Below, piece by piece: positions 24,390-35,717 of a stretch of DNA of 64,000 bases. The notes under the pieces were generated by a model that saw nothing but the letters and a program-made list of their open reading frames with translations, made no database searches and had not been told where the DNA came from. Each line of letters opens with the position of its first letter. The first letter of the stretch is position 1. The DNA is taken from positions 10,912,001 to 10,976,000 of the forward strand of contig JBANAY010000003.1 in NCBI GenBank assembly GCA_037952775.1, read 5' to 3'. Source of the stretch: Clonostachys chloroleuca (lineage: Eukaryota; Ascomycota; Sordariomycetes; Hypocreales; Bionectriaceae). The position numbers and the translations under genes are program-made.

Positions 24390-24466
24390 GACGACAGTAC
24401 ATCATGTTCTTAGCTTTTGTATATCTAGTTCGATATATGATCCGCAGCTCTATAATGCAGAACAGA

Positions 24467-25947
24467 TCATTTTATTTCTATATATACATTGCCGATCTCA
24501 TTGGGCGCATCGACTATTCCGATACGGCTTTTCGATCTTCTCGGCGAAGGCCAGACCGGTGCATTCTCCAAGTCAAAGAGCAGTTCTCGCCACATCTCGC
24601 CTTCAGGTCCCGCACGCTTCGCGAAACCCCGAAGCTCAAACCAGATACAGATGGCCTGATGGTCCCGCCGAACCCGGTTGTTGCACCACCAGAAATTGAA
24701 GCGGGCCACGAGCCCGAGCCAGTATCCGAAAAGCCACATTGCTGCCGGGTTCCCCGATTCCAGGAGCCGGCGAAACTCGTTATGTAGCTTGCCGACGAAA
24801 GAAACGTAGATGAACAGGAGCTCGTGCCGCGGTTCCATGTCTTTAAGCTCCCCCAGGATCCTCACGGGCTCATAGAAGACGTGATCGGGATCTGGACGGT
24901 GTGCCTGGCTCGGTGAGATCCCGCAAAGCTCTGTCCATGCCCGAGGGACGCGGTCCAGTGGCTGCGGCGTCCCGTTGAATGTTCGCTTGTCGTCGTCGGA
25001 CGCGTCGAACATCCACTGCAGCATGGTGCCTTCCTTCCGGTAGGCTGCTGTTGAGATCAGCAGAGGCTTCATGCCTAGGTGGAGGCCGAGCCAGCCCAGA
25101 CGATCTGGGTCGTCGCTGAACACCCACGACTTCCACGGGTCGTCGTCCTCGACGATAGAGAAGGTGAGGAGGTTGAGGAGCATGGACGTCAGGAGCAGAG
25201 CGTCGGCGCTGAGGGGATCCCAGGACTCCTCCAGGGCGGTCTGGAACCCCCGTACGGCGAGGGACTGCTGGTAGTGCTCGGCAATGCGATGGGAGGGGAC
25301 GGGCGTGGTGGCGTGGCAGCGGAGATGGGACGCGGACACGGCGAGCATGGCGTTCATCAGGTGCGGTCGAGACAGGGCGAGAGAGACGACTGGGTCTGTC
25401 GCCACTCCGTCGAACATGTCTAGCTGGGCGAAGACGTGGTAAAAATGGCGGAGGAGAGTGAACCTTGGCGTCCCAAAGGGCGAGGCAGGTTGGTCTGCTT
25501 GAAGTTCTAGTGTTACAGTCGGCAGTGCTATTTGTTGTATCAGTTCTCCGTGAGCATGTAATGGTAGAGGACTAGTATCCTGCTTCTGCTTTCCCATGGA
25601 TTTGGAGGAGGTGCCATTTGTGTCCTTGTAGATGCATTTTGTACCAGTTCGTAGGCAGCGTTTACATGCTGGCTTGGTCTCATCACACTATATTTCCGGC
25701 CCCAGAACATAGTTAGCCGATCGCAATTCACCTCTTTCAGGCCCGCCGTGGCCGGAGAAGCAGTCTCGGGTGGGTTTTGGGATCAACATAAAAGTACCTT
25801 GACTCTTTTCAGCTTGCAGCTGCCGCAGCCACCCCTGGACTTGGGATGTGTCTTTCTCTTCTTATACTGGCGTGTCTCGAACTTCTCATCGGCATCCTGC
25901 ATCAACACCTGAAGACCCAAGACTGGTATGGTGAAGTCACGGGCCAT
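24467..25947 (-). CDS. Zn2Cys6 transcription factor
   Basis: Exons 25798-25947 and 24467-25687 with a 110-nt intron cutting the zinc cluster; 456 residues. Splicing gives CGSCKLKRVKCDETKPACKRC followed by LRTGTKC after the sixth-spaced Cys, a proper C2-C6-C6-C2-C6-C binuclear cluster near residues 34-61. A basic stretch (KKRKTHPKSR) precedes it. The C-terminal part (LLTSMLLNLL, AAMWLFGYWLGLVARFNFWWCNNR) resembles the Upc2-type effector region of sterol-uptake-like regulators, though I cannot name the target. Start chosen at 25947; the in-frame ATG at 25902 is an alternative. It diverges from the carboxylesterase gene, so that gene is a possible target (inference). Confidence 0.85.
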
Positions 25948-26538
25948 TTTTGGTTCGGGATTCGAGACTGGGGGGTATATCCTGACCCTAATTCTCACGA
26001 GTATCAAGAGAAGAGTAGAGATGACGTCCCGAACCAGTCCATGAAGGGAATACGCGGAGTATTTAGCTTGCTTGTTACGGCCAATACGGCTCAGCCTTAA
26101 AGTAGGGGTGATCGGCCTCGGCTTGTGGCGTCAGTCTCGTTTTCCTCTTTGGGAATATTGTGAGGAGCAAGATGCATTAGCTTCATTGGAAAATATGGAG
26201 CTCAAGCACTTTGAAGCTATATTGGACTCTAGCAGGGCACAGATATCTCGTCAATCTAAGCACGATGATGGCAGCCTAGAGTGAGTGACGCGTTTGGGGC
26301 TCTCGTTTACTTGCCAGGGAAGACGATACGAAAGATGACGACGATAGAGAATGGAGTCAAATGAGCTGGGGAGATGTATGACTGACGATCACCATCCAAA
26401 CCTCGCCCGACCTCGTTTTCCTTATTTAGCATTTTCCCCAGACTATATAGATGAGCCAAAAGACCTTGGAGAGAGTGATCCCTCGTAGAGTATCAATAAG
26501 CATTCTTCCATTCACGGGATTTCCCAACCCATGCTACC
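25948..26538. other. Divergent promoter between the Zn2Cys6 gene and the carboxylesterase
   Basis: A TATATA element at 26444-26449 lies about 90 bp before the esterase ATG, a suitable core-promoter position. No gene is seen. Confidence 0.5.
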
Positions 26539-28308
26539 ATGCTTCTGATTACCGTTTTCGTTACAGGCCTTGCTATTGTTGGCTCGGTAGCTCGCGTATG
26601 CCCAGACGGTCGAGGCGATCATAACGGCCTCGTCGATCTTGGGTACGCCCGCCATGTCCCAACTTACACCAACACCACAGCCTCCGGCCACAATGTGACC
26701 ATATACAAAAACATCCGCTTCGCCAACCCGCCTACCGGCGACTTGCGCTTCCGCAGGGCCAACACGAATCTACCCCACGTGGACGGCGTGCAAAAGGGAG
26801 ATGAGCCGCCCGGTAGCCGTGATTGCATCTCCTCTGCGCCAGCATACATTCCCTTTCCTGGAATCAATGGCACCACATGGGGCCATGAGGACTGCCTTTT
26901 CTTGGATGTGTACGTGCCCCAGGGTGTGAAGCCAGGTGACAACGTCCCAGTCCTCCATTTCTTCTACGGGAGCGCGTATAGTTTTGGGAGCAAGGAGTTT
27001 CTCTTCAGCCCAATGGGGCTGTTCGAGCACATGTTCGAGCAACATAAAGGAAGGTTCATTTTCGTTGCCAATAACTACAGGTAAGAGCGACCAAAAGAGG
27101 AACCGCTCGTATGGCACGCGCTTACCAATACGCGTAGGATGGGAGTTTCTGGGTTCTCCTACTTAGACGGGGAGGATACGGAAGCCAATGTTGGCCTATT
27201 TGATTGCCTTGCAGCTGCGAGATGGACTTCCAAGTTCATCCACAAGTTTGGAGGAGATAGGAGGCGTATCACGGCTGCGGGCCAGAGCGCCGGTGCAGGT
27301 ATGCTTTACTACATGACTACTCTGGATGGGGGCAAAGGAGAATTGCCATTCCAGAAGGTATACATGGATCCTCTTCCGCGGAACAGTTGTTAAACATGAT
27401 GGGCTAACTGCGACAGTTGTTCATATCCTCACCGGCAGCTCCTCCTCGGCGACGGGTCTCAGATCGTCAGCGAGAACAGTTTGACCTTCTGCTCAATGTG
27501 ACAGATTGTGCCACTCTAGAGTGTGTGCGCTCACTTCCAGAACAGGCCATCTTGGACGCCAGCGAGAAGCTTGTGAACCAAATGCCATCCACTGGGGGCG
27601 GTGGTGTCCTAGGGCCTGTCATCGGATATGGCCCAGCGCCAGACGGCAAATCAATCCCCGATCTTCCTCTTGCGCAGTTCCATGCTGGTGAGTTTCATGA
27701 AGAGCTAGAAGGCATTATCATGGGCAGTATGGCGTATGAGGGGATGGGTACGTCGCATGATACCGACCAGCCAGAGTACTTCCCAACCATGGTGCGTCAA
27801 ATCATGCCGAATGCTAGCGACGAGGTGGTCTCAACCATTCAAGCGCTGTACTATCGTCCCGAGACACCGGCACAGCTTGCGTGGGATTGGACGACTGATG
27901 CCATTTTCTCGTGCAACTCGTACAACCTCGCCAACGCCTTGCCAGGGAAGTCGAGGCGATATGTCATGTCCACTCCACCAGCCACCCACGGCCAGGACTT
28001 GTGGTGTAAGTTTCCATACCCCCTTGCGATTCAGCCCAGGACTGATCATCTTCCCACATTTAGATTTCTTCTATGTTGATGAAGAGCAAACACCTCTGGG
28101 TGAAGAGGGAGTGGGACTCGCTCGCGAATTCCAGACAAAGTTGCTGGACTTTGTGCACGGGAATGATGTCGCTTGGCCGCTGTATGGCTCAGACAAGAAC
28201 ATTTTCAACATCACTGATCGATTTGAGGAGGCAACCTGGGGGCCAGATCTGACGAAGCGATGCGACACCATTAATCGCTTTGTTTTGGACCCCGCCAATG
28301 GCGCTTAG
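26539..28308 (+). CDS. Secreted type-B carboxylesterase (alpha/beta hydrolase)
   Basis: Four exons: 26539-27080, 27138-27357, 27417-28005 and 28064-28308; 531 residues. The first ~18 residues are a hydrophobic signal peptide. The carboxylesterase/lipase order is clear: IRFANPPTGDLRFR, the EDCLFLDVYVP motif, the nucleophile elbow AAGQSAGAG with the catalytic Ser, and PATHGQDLWYFFY with the likely catalytic His across the last intron. The usual HGGG oxyanion loop is replaced by HFFYGSAYSFGS. Several N-x-S/T sites suggest N-glycosylation. Substrate unknown. It diverges from the Zn2Cys6 gene. Confidence 0.9.
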
Positions 28309-29251
28309 AAGTAATCGCATACTTCAGGCTTACTCTAGGGAGATGTCGCATGATAGTTTTGACAATATAGTTCCTTCACCATGAAGACTTAGTAGATTGA
28401 TATCTTTTCGTAACATGGTCCTACTATGTACGTAATCCCAAAGAGAAGGATATGGAGAAGCGATCATGAGGCACGGCTACAGAGGCCATGGCGACGGTTG
28501 CTGGAGGAATGGCAGGGTTAACAAGTGACTATCCTGGTCCTAAAGCGCCAGGGGCCAACTAGACATTAGTTGAGCAGTCTTTCATTCAGGTTCAGTTCAT
28601 GAGGCTGTTCAAGCCTCGAGTGCCGACAGAATTCAGTCTAGAACTACAACTTCCGCGACTACACATTGGCCAGATCTAGTAGGAATTTATAGATATCCGC
28701 TTTGCAGTGATCGCAGAAAGGGAGGAAGAAATCAATAGTCTCCAAGTAAACAAAGCCAAGAAGGGTGACGAAGCAACGGCCCGCCAATCCCACTCTTTAC
28801 CCCTGTCTCACCCACATCAAGCCTGCATTTTGGTGTTAATGCAGCCCGCTAGACACAAAAGACTCCACTACATGACCGGGATACCGGCTTTCATGTGCTT
28901 GAGGATGGTTTATTGCGTGGGACTGGGGCGATGAAATCAATCTTGGACGGCGGCCTCCAAAATCTGCTTTCCTGTATCAACTACATGCATGTGGCTGAAG
29001 CGGGCTTCCATTTCTTCCATAACGAATCCTTTTTTGCCATACTCAGTGTCCAGATCATCCGGCGGTCATCGATCCATCTTGTCTGACATGCTAGGTCTTG
29101 ATAGGTAGTTGCAATCATTCCTGGAATTCCGATCTCTCAGCGGCACAGCTCTAGGAAATCCTGTTCCAACAACATAGGAAATCTCCTGAGCAGTCCTGGG
29201 AAACTATCCTCTCAGCGGACATACAAGACCCCTACCAAGGATTAGGGTGCC
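28309..29251. other. Intergenic between esterase and GT34 gene
   Basis: Upstream region of the GT34 gene. Only short open frames with no features. Confidence 0.5.
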
Positions 29252-30651
29252 ATGAAGCTCGGAACCCAGAATCGCTGTCCCAGCAGGCCTGCCTTTGTCC
29301 TCGTTGCGGTGATCGTCTTCCTGTCTACCGCTGTCGGTCTCACATATAGCAATTATTCGGATTCCCCACGGCTTACCCCAAGGTACGCTACAATCGTCTT
29401 CTGATTCATTCTTTTTCAACCTTGAGCACAACCCCTTGATCCGCCTTAGTTCATAAGCAACATTTAGCCCATCTGTTTTCCTCTCTACATTGTGATTAGT
29501 GTGTACGATTGGATGGTAAAACTGATCAAGCCAACAGCACTCACCTACAAAAACCGCTGGATAAGAGTGTGCTAAAAGGCACAAAAGAAGAACGCGATGC
29601 ACTACGGCAGGAGTTCATAGAGAAAACCTTGAGCTCTCACATGAAGGTGGACAGTCCCAATTATGATGCAAACGGGGAACTCGAGTCGAAACTTTCCACA
29701 GACCCAAAATGGTCCAAAGCAATGGGAAACAACCTATGCATTATTGACCTTGATAACCGCGCCTTCACCGACCCTTACCAGATTTTTGGCCCCAAATTGA
29801 TGAGTTGGGATCATCAGAAGGAGGTCCATGGGCTCTCGGTCGGGTTTCTTAACCACTGGCTTTATGGTAAGATCCTATTTTTTCCCCTCTTCGTCGTCAT
29901 CTTCGACTTAATCATCCCATGCTGACGTGCTCCAGCAAAAATCCACGGCTACAAGTACTATTACGTGCAGGTCGATTCATTCAAAGATCGGCGAGCATCG
30001 TGGAAGAAGCCTTCCGTGATTAGCGAAATCCTCAAAAATCACGAGACATGCATCTACCTCGACTCGGACGCCATTTTCGACCGCCTCGACCTGCCGTTCG
30101 AGTGGCTGATGAACTACTGGGACATCCACCCCAAGACCAACTCGCTGGCCATGGCATCCGACCCGGACCTGAGCCACAACAGGGACAAGTTCGGCAAGCT
30201 CTACCTCAACACCGGCTTCATCGTCGCCCAGAACAACAAGAAGACGTACGAGATCCTCAAGGCCTGGGAGGTCTGCCCCGACGACGGAGGGGAGCACCCG
30301 GGGTGCACCAGGTGGCGCGTTAACATGCCCGGAAGCCCCACGGACCAGGGCGGCTTCGGCAACTTCATCCGCTACGACTACGCGGGGGATATCAAGGAGC
30401 TTCCGTGCTCGGAGGCGAACGGGTTCCCCCAGAGCCGGACCAACTGCCAGGGCAAGTTCATCAAGCACCTGTGGACCGGCAAGGACCGGGGGATGAAGTT
30501 CTTCGTCGAGAAGCAGATTCCCGGGAACCTCCTGGAGCTGTTCCACGAGCAGTTCTCGGACGAGAAGGGCAGCTTCTTCCTGGAGGAGAAGCAGCTCATG
30601 GCTGGAAGCGGTCAGGGGAAGAGGACCAGGTCTGCATCATACAGGGCTTGA
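29252..30651 (+). CDS. GT34 glycosyltransferase (Gma12/Mnn10 family), Golgi type II membrane protein
   Basis: Exons 29252-29382, 29538-29866 and 29936-30651; 391 residues. The start gives a short basic tail and one hydrophobic helix (about residues 14-33), the usual type II Golgi anchor. The catalytic part has YYYVQVDSFKDRRASWKKPSV, the DxD-type metal site YLDSDAIF, LYLNTGFIVAQNN and DQGGFGNFIRYDY. Family members are alpha-1,2-galactosyl or alpha-1,6-mannosyl transferases of the Golgi. For intron 1 (155 nt) I chose the acceptor at 29536-29537, because the earlier AG at 29498-29499 breaks the frame. Exon 3 is much richer in G+C than the upstream exons. Confidence 0.88.
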
Positions 30652-31308
30652 GTCTTTTAAAGATGGAGCAACTACCCCTGCTCTGTTGATTGGGGGAATC
30701 GTTTGGTTTCTCGCACCGCGTTGATCTTTCGAAAATAAGACACTATCCACTGGCCTCCATTGGCAGCGTCGGGTCGCATATTTTGGGATGGCGTTACATA
30801 GATGATCGGCTGGGTCAGCTTCTTAGTAGGAAGCTTAACAGCCCGGCCACTTTTTGAAGGCATTTGGTTTTGGCTTGCGTTTAGGATAGGGCATTAGCGT
30901 CATGTTTTGCTGGTTCGATTGTAAATTTGGGCATTTTCAAGGCAGGCTGTACATAATAGAATCCATGCGCATAATTTTCCTGATAAAAGGTGACTTGCAA
31001 TTGAACCCATGGCTGTGGGAGAATTGCCATTTGAGATAGCCATCACATGACAAGAATTAGGCAACTGAACAACCCAAATTTCCAGGGAATGCACAACAAT
31101 ATCTCAGCTTGAAATCTCTGTTCTTTAAAAGATTCTCTTCTAGTATCTATGGGCCATGTTTTCCCCAAGCCGTCTATATCCCGCTACTTCATCATAGAGA
31201 AACGCCAGTGTCTTCTATGGCTCAAGAAAATGAATTCGCTACGACCAACCAAGATCAATACTTTTTTTCCCGACCTGTACGCCGAGACCTGCAAGAAAAC
31301 ACAACCTC
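30652..31308. other. Intergenic between convergent genes
   Basis: 3' flanks of the GT34 gene and the tRNase Z-like gene. AT-rich, nothing recognised. Confidence 0.5.
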
Positions 31309-32316
31309 TCAAGCTTCCTCATCCGCCCAAACCACGATGTTCTCTGGACAGTCAGGCAGATCGGCGAAAAAAGCCGTGATAGTCTTCTCACTATAACGCA
31401 GGCTAAAGTGTGTCAACACAAACGTCGTCTTGGGCCATTTCCGGATAACTTTCTCCAGGTCGGGCCAGTAGGTGTGCTTCGTCTTGATGGCCTGCTCCCT
31501 GTGCTCCTCGAGGAGGAAGCTGCACTCCGTTATCACCACGGGTATGCCGTTGCGCAACCACTCCGGCTCCGAGGCGAGAGTCTCTGCCGTCGTGTCACCC
31601 AGGAATGCGAACATCGGGGTGGTGTGTGGTTCGGTGATCTCCACCCCCGATAATCTTAGCTTCTTGAGCTCTGGTCCCTCGACGGATGCGTATTCGGGCT
31701 TGAGACGGTTCGTCGTGGTATTGAAGACATATCCAACGCAGGGGACGCTGTGGTCGCAGTCGAACACAGTGGCGGTGATTCCCTTGAGACGCCGGAGCGG
31801 CACGACATCCCCGTGCCGGACTCCATGGGTGTGGTGCGTATTCAGGTAGGCAGCCTCGCCCGGCGTCCGCTCCCTATCATCGGGCTCACACACATTCGAG
31901 GTGTGCCCGTTCATTTCCATACCATACTCCTCCGCATCTTCCGTCTGGATAAGACCTCCCAGGTTGAGCATCGTGTTGGAGAGGATGAAATCGTTAAAGA
32001 CCCTCTTCATGCCCGCCGGGCAAAAGATGTCCGGTGGATCTTCCCGCTTCACAAAGGCCGGCGACAGCAGCGTGTGGTCGCTGTGGCCGTGTGTGAGGAA
32101 TACATGCTTGGGGCGGTGGCGGTTGACGACCAGGCCGGCGTCGAGCAGAAGGTTGAGCTGGGGGATGACGAACGAGGTGTGCCAGGCTGCGCGGGAGCGG
32201 CCCGTGAGGACGTACTGGTTGAACGGCTTGGGGAATCGCCACTCGAGGACGTCTGAGCGGGTCGACTGGGGTAGAGGCGTTGCAAAAGAAGCCTTTTTAT
32301 CCTTTGGTTTGGACAT
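31309..32316 (-). CDS. tRNase Z-like metallo-beta-lactamase-fold hydrolase
   Basis: Single exon, 335 residues, ATG at 32316. The metal-binding HGHSDH (H-x-H-x-D-H) is at residues 76-81, with later ligand regions FDCDHSVPCVGYVF, FLGDTT, ITECSFL and LTHFSLRY. This matches the tRNase Z/ElaC-type branch of the fold, short form, but the protein lacks the long N-terminal half of the eukaryotic long tRNase Z. It may be a dispersed paralogue acting on another phosphodiester. No mitochondrial presequence or signal peptide is seen. Confidence 0.82.
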   Translation of the reverse strand: MSKPKDKKASFATPLPQSTRSDVLEWRFPKPFNQYVLTGRSRAAWHTSFVIPQLNLLLDAGLVVNRHRPKHVFLTHGHSDHTLLSPAFVKREDPPDIFCPAGMKRVFNDFILSNTMLNLGGLIQTEDAEEYGMEMNGHTSNVCEPDDRERTPGEAAYLNTHHTHGVRHGDVVPLRRLKGITATVFDCDHSVPCVGYVFNTTTNRLKPEYASVEGPELKKLRLSGVEITEPHTTPMFAFLGDTTAETLASEPEWLRNGIPVVITECSFLLEEHREQAIKTKHTYWPDLEKVIRKWPKTTFVLTHFSLRYSEKTITAFFADLPDCPENIVVWADEEA

Positions 32317-32939
32317 GGTGATATCAGTGCTGGATCTGTGGGATTTGAAGAGATGGTCTTCCGAGCATGAAGCTCAATTCGAGATGATGCACTTTAGTCC
32401 GGCTACTTCATCCAAATTCGTGTTTCACGACGGGCTGGCATAATAAATATAGATGATCGCAAGCATTTGGTCGGTATTATCTATCCCTGTCCATCTGGTA
32501 GATGCTGCACGGTTGTGTATTGCAAGAAGGCGCTACAGGCGGTATGACTCTTTGCCGCAAAGCCTCACCCAGAATTTCAACCTTGATTGAAGCTAAAGCC
32601 CCACTCTCCACAACTTCTCCTCCCACCCAGCAAGCAAGTGCTCAGCCAACAAGGCTTATTCTGTATTGAATGCACTTCCATTGTCATGCCGCTTGGTGGT
32701 GCATTATGAGTCACTCGCAAAAGTGAGAAACTCATTCTTTTCAATTGGGAGCGGCTATAGTCCTAGCTAGATCACATACTCTCTGATAGACACTTGGATG
32801 ATTTATTCTTGTCAATGCGCAGCGTCTCAATGTAAACGAGAAAAATTTGTGGAGAAAGGCAAGTTCTAGATCATATTATGAGCGTGCCGACATGCTATCA
32901 ATGGGTTTCAACTCTTGTTATCCCCGTGAGAAGGCTCCC
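32317..32939. other. Intergenic: promoter of the tRNase Z-like gene, 3' flank of the pyrophosphatase
   Basis: AT-rich, no open frame of note. An open frame on the + strand at the right edge (32847-33290) is mostly antisense to the last pyrophosphatase exon. Confidence 0.5.
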
Positions 32940-34368
32940 CTAAACAATAATTTGGTTGTAGTCCGAGTCCAGGTAGTACCAGTTGTCATACTCCGATGGT
33001 CTCGCAGCGGCGGGAAGGATGTTGGACTTGGCAGGGATGTTGAAAGCCTCGGTGGCCTCGCTGCTCTTGATGTAGGACTTGCAGTAGCGGGCGTTGGAGG
33101 TCTGGTTGATGGCGATCTTGTTCTTCTCGTGTTCGCCCTTGCCCTTGACGAGATCCTGCCAGAAGCCGTGGCTCTCAGCGATGACGTCCTGCATGGTGGC
33201 GGCATCCTTGTATTCACCACCCACGATGGTGTTGATTCCATCACCCTTGATAACCTTGTAGTACTTCGCACCCGTGAGGGTATCAGTTAGCATTTATCAT
33301 ATCAAGCCCTGGCAGAGAAGCTTACAATGAACCACTCGTGGAATTGCTGGCGCAGGCTAGGGCGGTACTTGTCAAGGTCGTTGACAGCTACAAGCAAGGT
33401 CAGCGTTGCCTACTCCTTGCGGTATGAGTGGGAAAACACCTACTGTTCACGTGCTTGGCAAGAGGGTCATTAACATCAATGGCGATGACCTTCCAGTCGG
33501 TGGTTTCCTCCTGTACATCACATTAGTAACTATTCGATCATGAAAGAAAAACCGGATGGTACTCGCATCAATCATGGGCAGTCCACCAAGAACCTTGACC
33601 TGTCTAATTTCTCCAACAGCAGCAGGTCTATCGCAAGGGCATCCATTAGTTAGCTTACTAGGCCACTTGGCGTTTTGAAGGAGGAGATAGATTCTTACGG
33701 GAGGCTGCTGATCTCAAAAATATCAATAGGATCATTGTCACCAACATAGCCAGTCAGGTTGTGTTTGTGGTTAGGGCTCTCCCACGTTTGGGGAATGGAG
33801 CCATAGTTGAAGGGGTATGTCTTGTGAGGCCAGACGGAGTAGACAAATCGAGGCTGCTTCTTCTTATCGTCATGGAAGATTGGGTCTTTTCTTTCAGTTA
33901 GTTGGATGTTCTTTCTTACAAGAAGACGTTAGGCAACCATACTTAGTGGCTCATCACGCTTAGTCTCAATCTTGCCATCGGTCCATCGAGGAATCTCGGT
34001 ATAGAAGTTGATAATGGACTTGTCCTCGGAGTTGGGGTAGAGAGGAATATCGTGCCAGAAAGAGATTGGGTTGCCATCCTTCTCGAGCCAAACACGCCAG
34101 TCCTATATGCAGGTTTGGTCAATCAATTGGAGGTTCTTCTTGGCATAGATGGCTCTTGGCTTATCGCCATTGCTTTCCACCTTGTCCTGGGAGCTTGGGA
34201 ACAAAATGAATCTACAATCGATCAACTTACAAGGGTGTTTCGAGCTCCAACCTCTCGCAGGGAGACTGCGCTGTAGTCGAAATCGGTGTCATTTCGGACG
34301 ACCAGACCGGCGAGGGCAGCAGCGGGAGCGACTGCCAACAGGCGCAGAAGAGTGGTGGCGGAAATCAT
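32940..34368 (-). CDS. Family I inorganic pyrophosphatase with an N-terminal signal sequence
   Basis: Seven exons: 34231-34368, 33943-34102, 33699-33885, 33567-33627, 33444-33510, 33326-33387 and 32940-33263. Phases fit throughout and give 332 residues. It hydrolyses PPi to phosphate. Signatures include VGARNTLDWRVWLEKDG, FWHDIPLYPN, FVYSVWPHKTYPFNYGSIPQTWE, the metal-binding DNDPIDIFEI and KVIAIDVNDPLAKHV. The N-terminus (MISATTLLRLLAVAPAAALAGLV) is hydrophobic with one Arg and no basic amphipathic character, so it looks like a secretory signal peptide rather than a mitochondrial presequence. The intron 33511-33566 uses a GC donor (GCGAGT). The first intron (128 nt) is the longest. Its nearest family members are cytosolic or mitochondrial pyrophosphatases, so the targeting is unusual. 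Confidence 0.9.
33511..33566 (-). other. GC-AG intron in the pyrophosphatase gene
   Basis: The exon ends ...PMID and the next begins EETTDWKVI. Only a donor GCGAGT joined to the acceptor TACAG keeps frame and conserved sequence. The GT four bases further in would shift the frame. GC-AG introns are a minor but known class in fungi. Confidence 0.8.
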
Positions 34369-35717
34369 CTTTGGACTTGATGTGGCGAGAAGGATTTGGA
34401 AACCAAAGAACGTGTGAGCAGTGACTGCTTGATTCGAACGCAGCTGTCCAAAAGAGGGCAGCTGAGCAGTTAAATACCTAACGAGACAGCCGAAGAGTAG
34501 ACGCAATTGTCTACTTATCGAGCTGCCTGATTGAGCATGGCCCATGCTTGGTATGGGCGTCCTCCATCATATCATCCTCCCGCAGGCCAATCTATCGATC
34601 GCTAAATCGGGGAAGTCTTGTCTAGGTTGCTGCGACAGTGCATCCGAGACGGGTGGTAGGCTCCCAGCTGGTGTGCAGTCGTAGCGTTGGTGGAGCGGGA
34701 TCCAAGTGAAGCTGGTGGGGATTTGGAGAATTGAACTGGAGACAAGCCGCCAAGCTTCAGGGCCTTCAGCGGGTTCGCCCCAGCGCCCCGCCACTATATC
34801 CCGGCAGGGCGAAGTGATCCTAGGCAGGGCAAACCAATGATGGCCCAACACTCCGGGCACGTGTTTTTCTAGAAGACATATCGATCTCTCTTCCATCCAT
34901 CGCAATGCAGCCCATGAGTTAATTACAATTGACGTAGGCCATATGGCACGTGGGGGGTATGATCAACCTTGTTCATCAACGTAGCATCCGCGTCTGCTGC
35001 TTGTTGCGGCACTGAGCTGGCCTCAACCCAGTAATGTGTCGTAAGACCAACTTATTGATGAATGGGCACCAAGAGCGACGTCGGAAGGAACCCAGAAGGA
35101 GACAATATTGCTTTGATATATCGATGCCGCGGCAGCAATACCGTCTAATTCCCATATTCCCGAACATCCGAGCCACTTGCCTACTTAAGGCTCCTTCTAT
35201 GGCAGCGAATAGTGGTGATCGAAGCACGTGTGTAGATGGCGACGCAGCCCTTGTTGAAATAAGCAGGAGGTAATCTTACTTAGCCGTCGGTTTGCTTAGC
35301 CGTTGCGTCAGCGAGGAAATAGCGGCAAGCTACCGAAGCCTGTAAGGCCTCTTAGGGACATGACCGTTCAGATCGTGAACCTAAATGAAATTAACTCTAA
35401 AAAGTATTGGCAGAGGTTATTTTGGATTGCTGCTTGTTCCAACCCAAAAAGCCTACCGTCTAGGTACATATGGTGACTGGGGATCACATTTGGGCGGCCA
35501 AAGGTCAATTCACCTCAAATTACCATGTGAGCCTGTAAGGCTGTGAGCCCACTGTAACCGCCCATTGAACCCCTAAATCGCCCAGTTTGTGACCCCTGAG
35601 GCTCCTCCTCCCACTGCAGTGACCTTCTCTTGGCACGATAGCCTCTTGGATAACTTTCATGGATTGTTATTGGATCTGCCTATCAGAGATTTGGTGAGGC
35701 TTCCTGTTAGTGTAAAG
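34369..35717. other. Intergenic upstream of the pyrophosphatase
   Basis: Pyrophosphatase promoter (a TATTTAA-like element on the minus strand near 34472-34478) and 3' flank of the macro-domain gene. Open frames here are short and featureless. Confidence 0.5.

Noticed and set aside
29498..29499. AG at 29498-29499 as first acceptor of the GT34 gene
   Set aside because: With the only good donor (29383) it puts the next exon in a frame that stops quickly; the AG at 29536-29537 keeps frame.
29977..30546. 189-codon minus-strand frame opposite the GT34 gene
   Set aside because: Antisense of the GC-rich third exon; no recognisable protein features.
31750..32443. 168- and 180-codon + strand frames opposite the tRNase Z-like gene
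   Set aside because: Overlap the well supported metallo-hydrolase; composition is that of a complement strand.
34110..34220. Possible extra small exon within the first pyrophosphatase intron
   Set aside because: An open stretch exists, but including it interrupts the conserved NTL-DWRVWLEKDG junction; a single 128-nt intron fits better.
34425..34445. B-box-like GTTCGAATC on the minus strand
   Set aside because: No tRNA stems on either side; it lies in the pyrophosphatase promoter.
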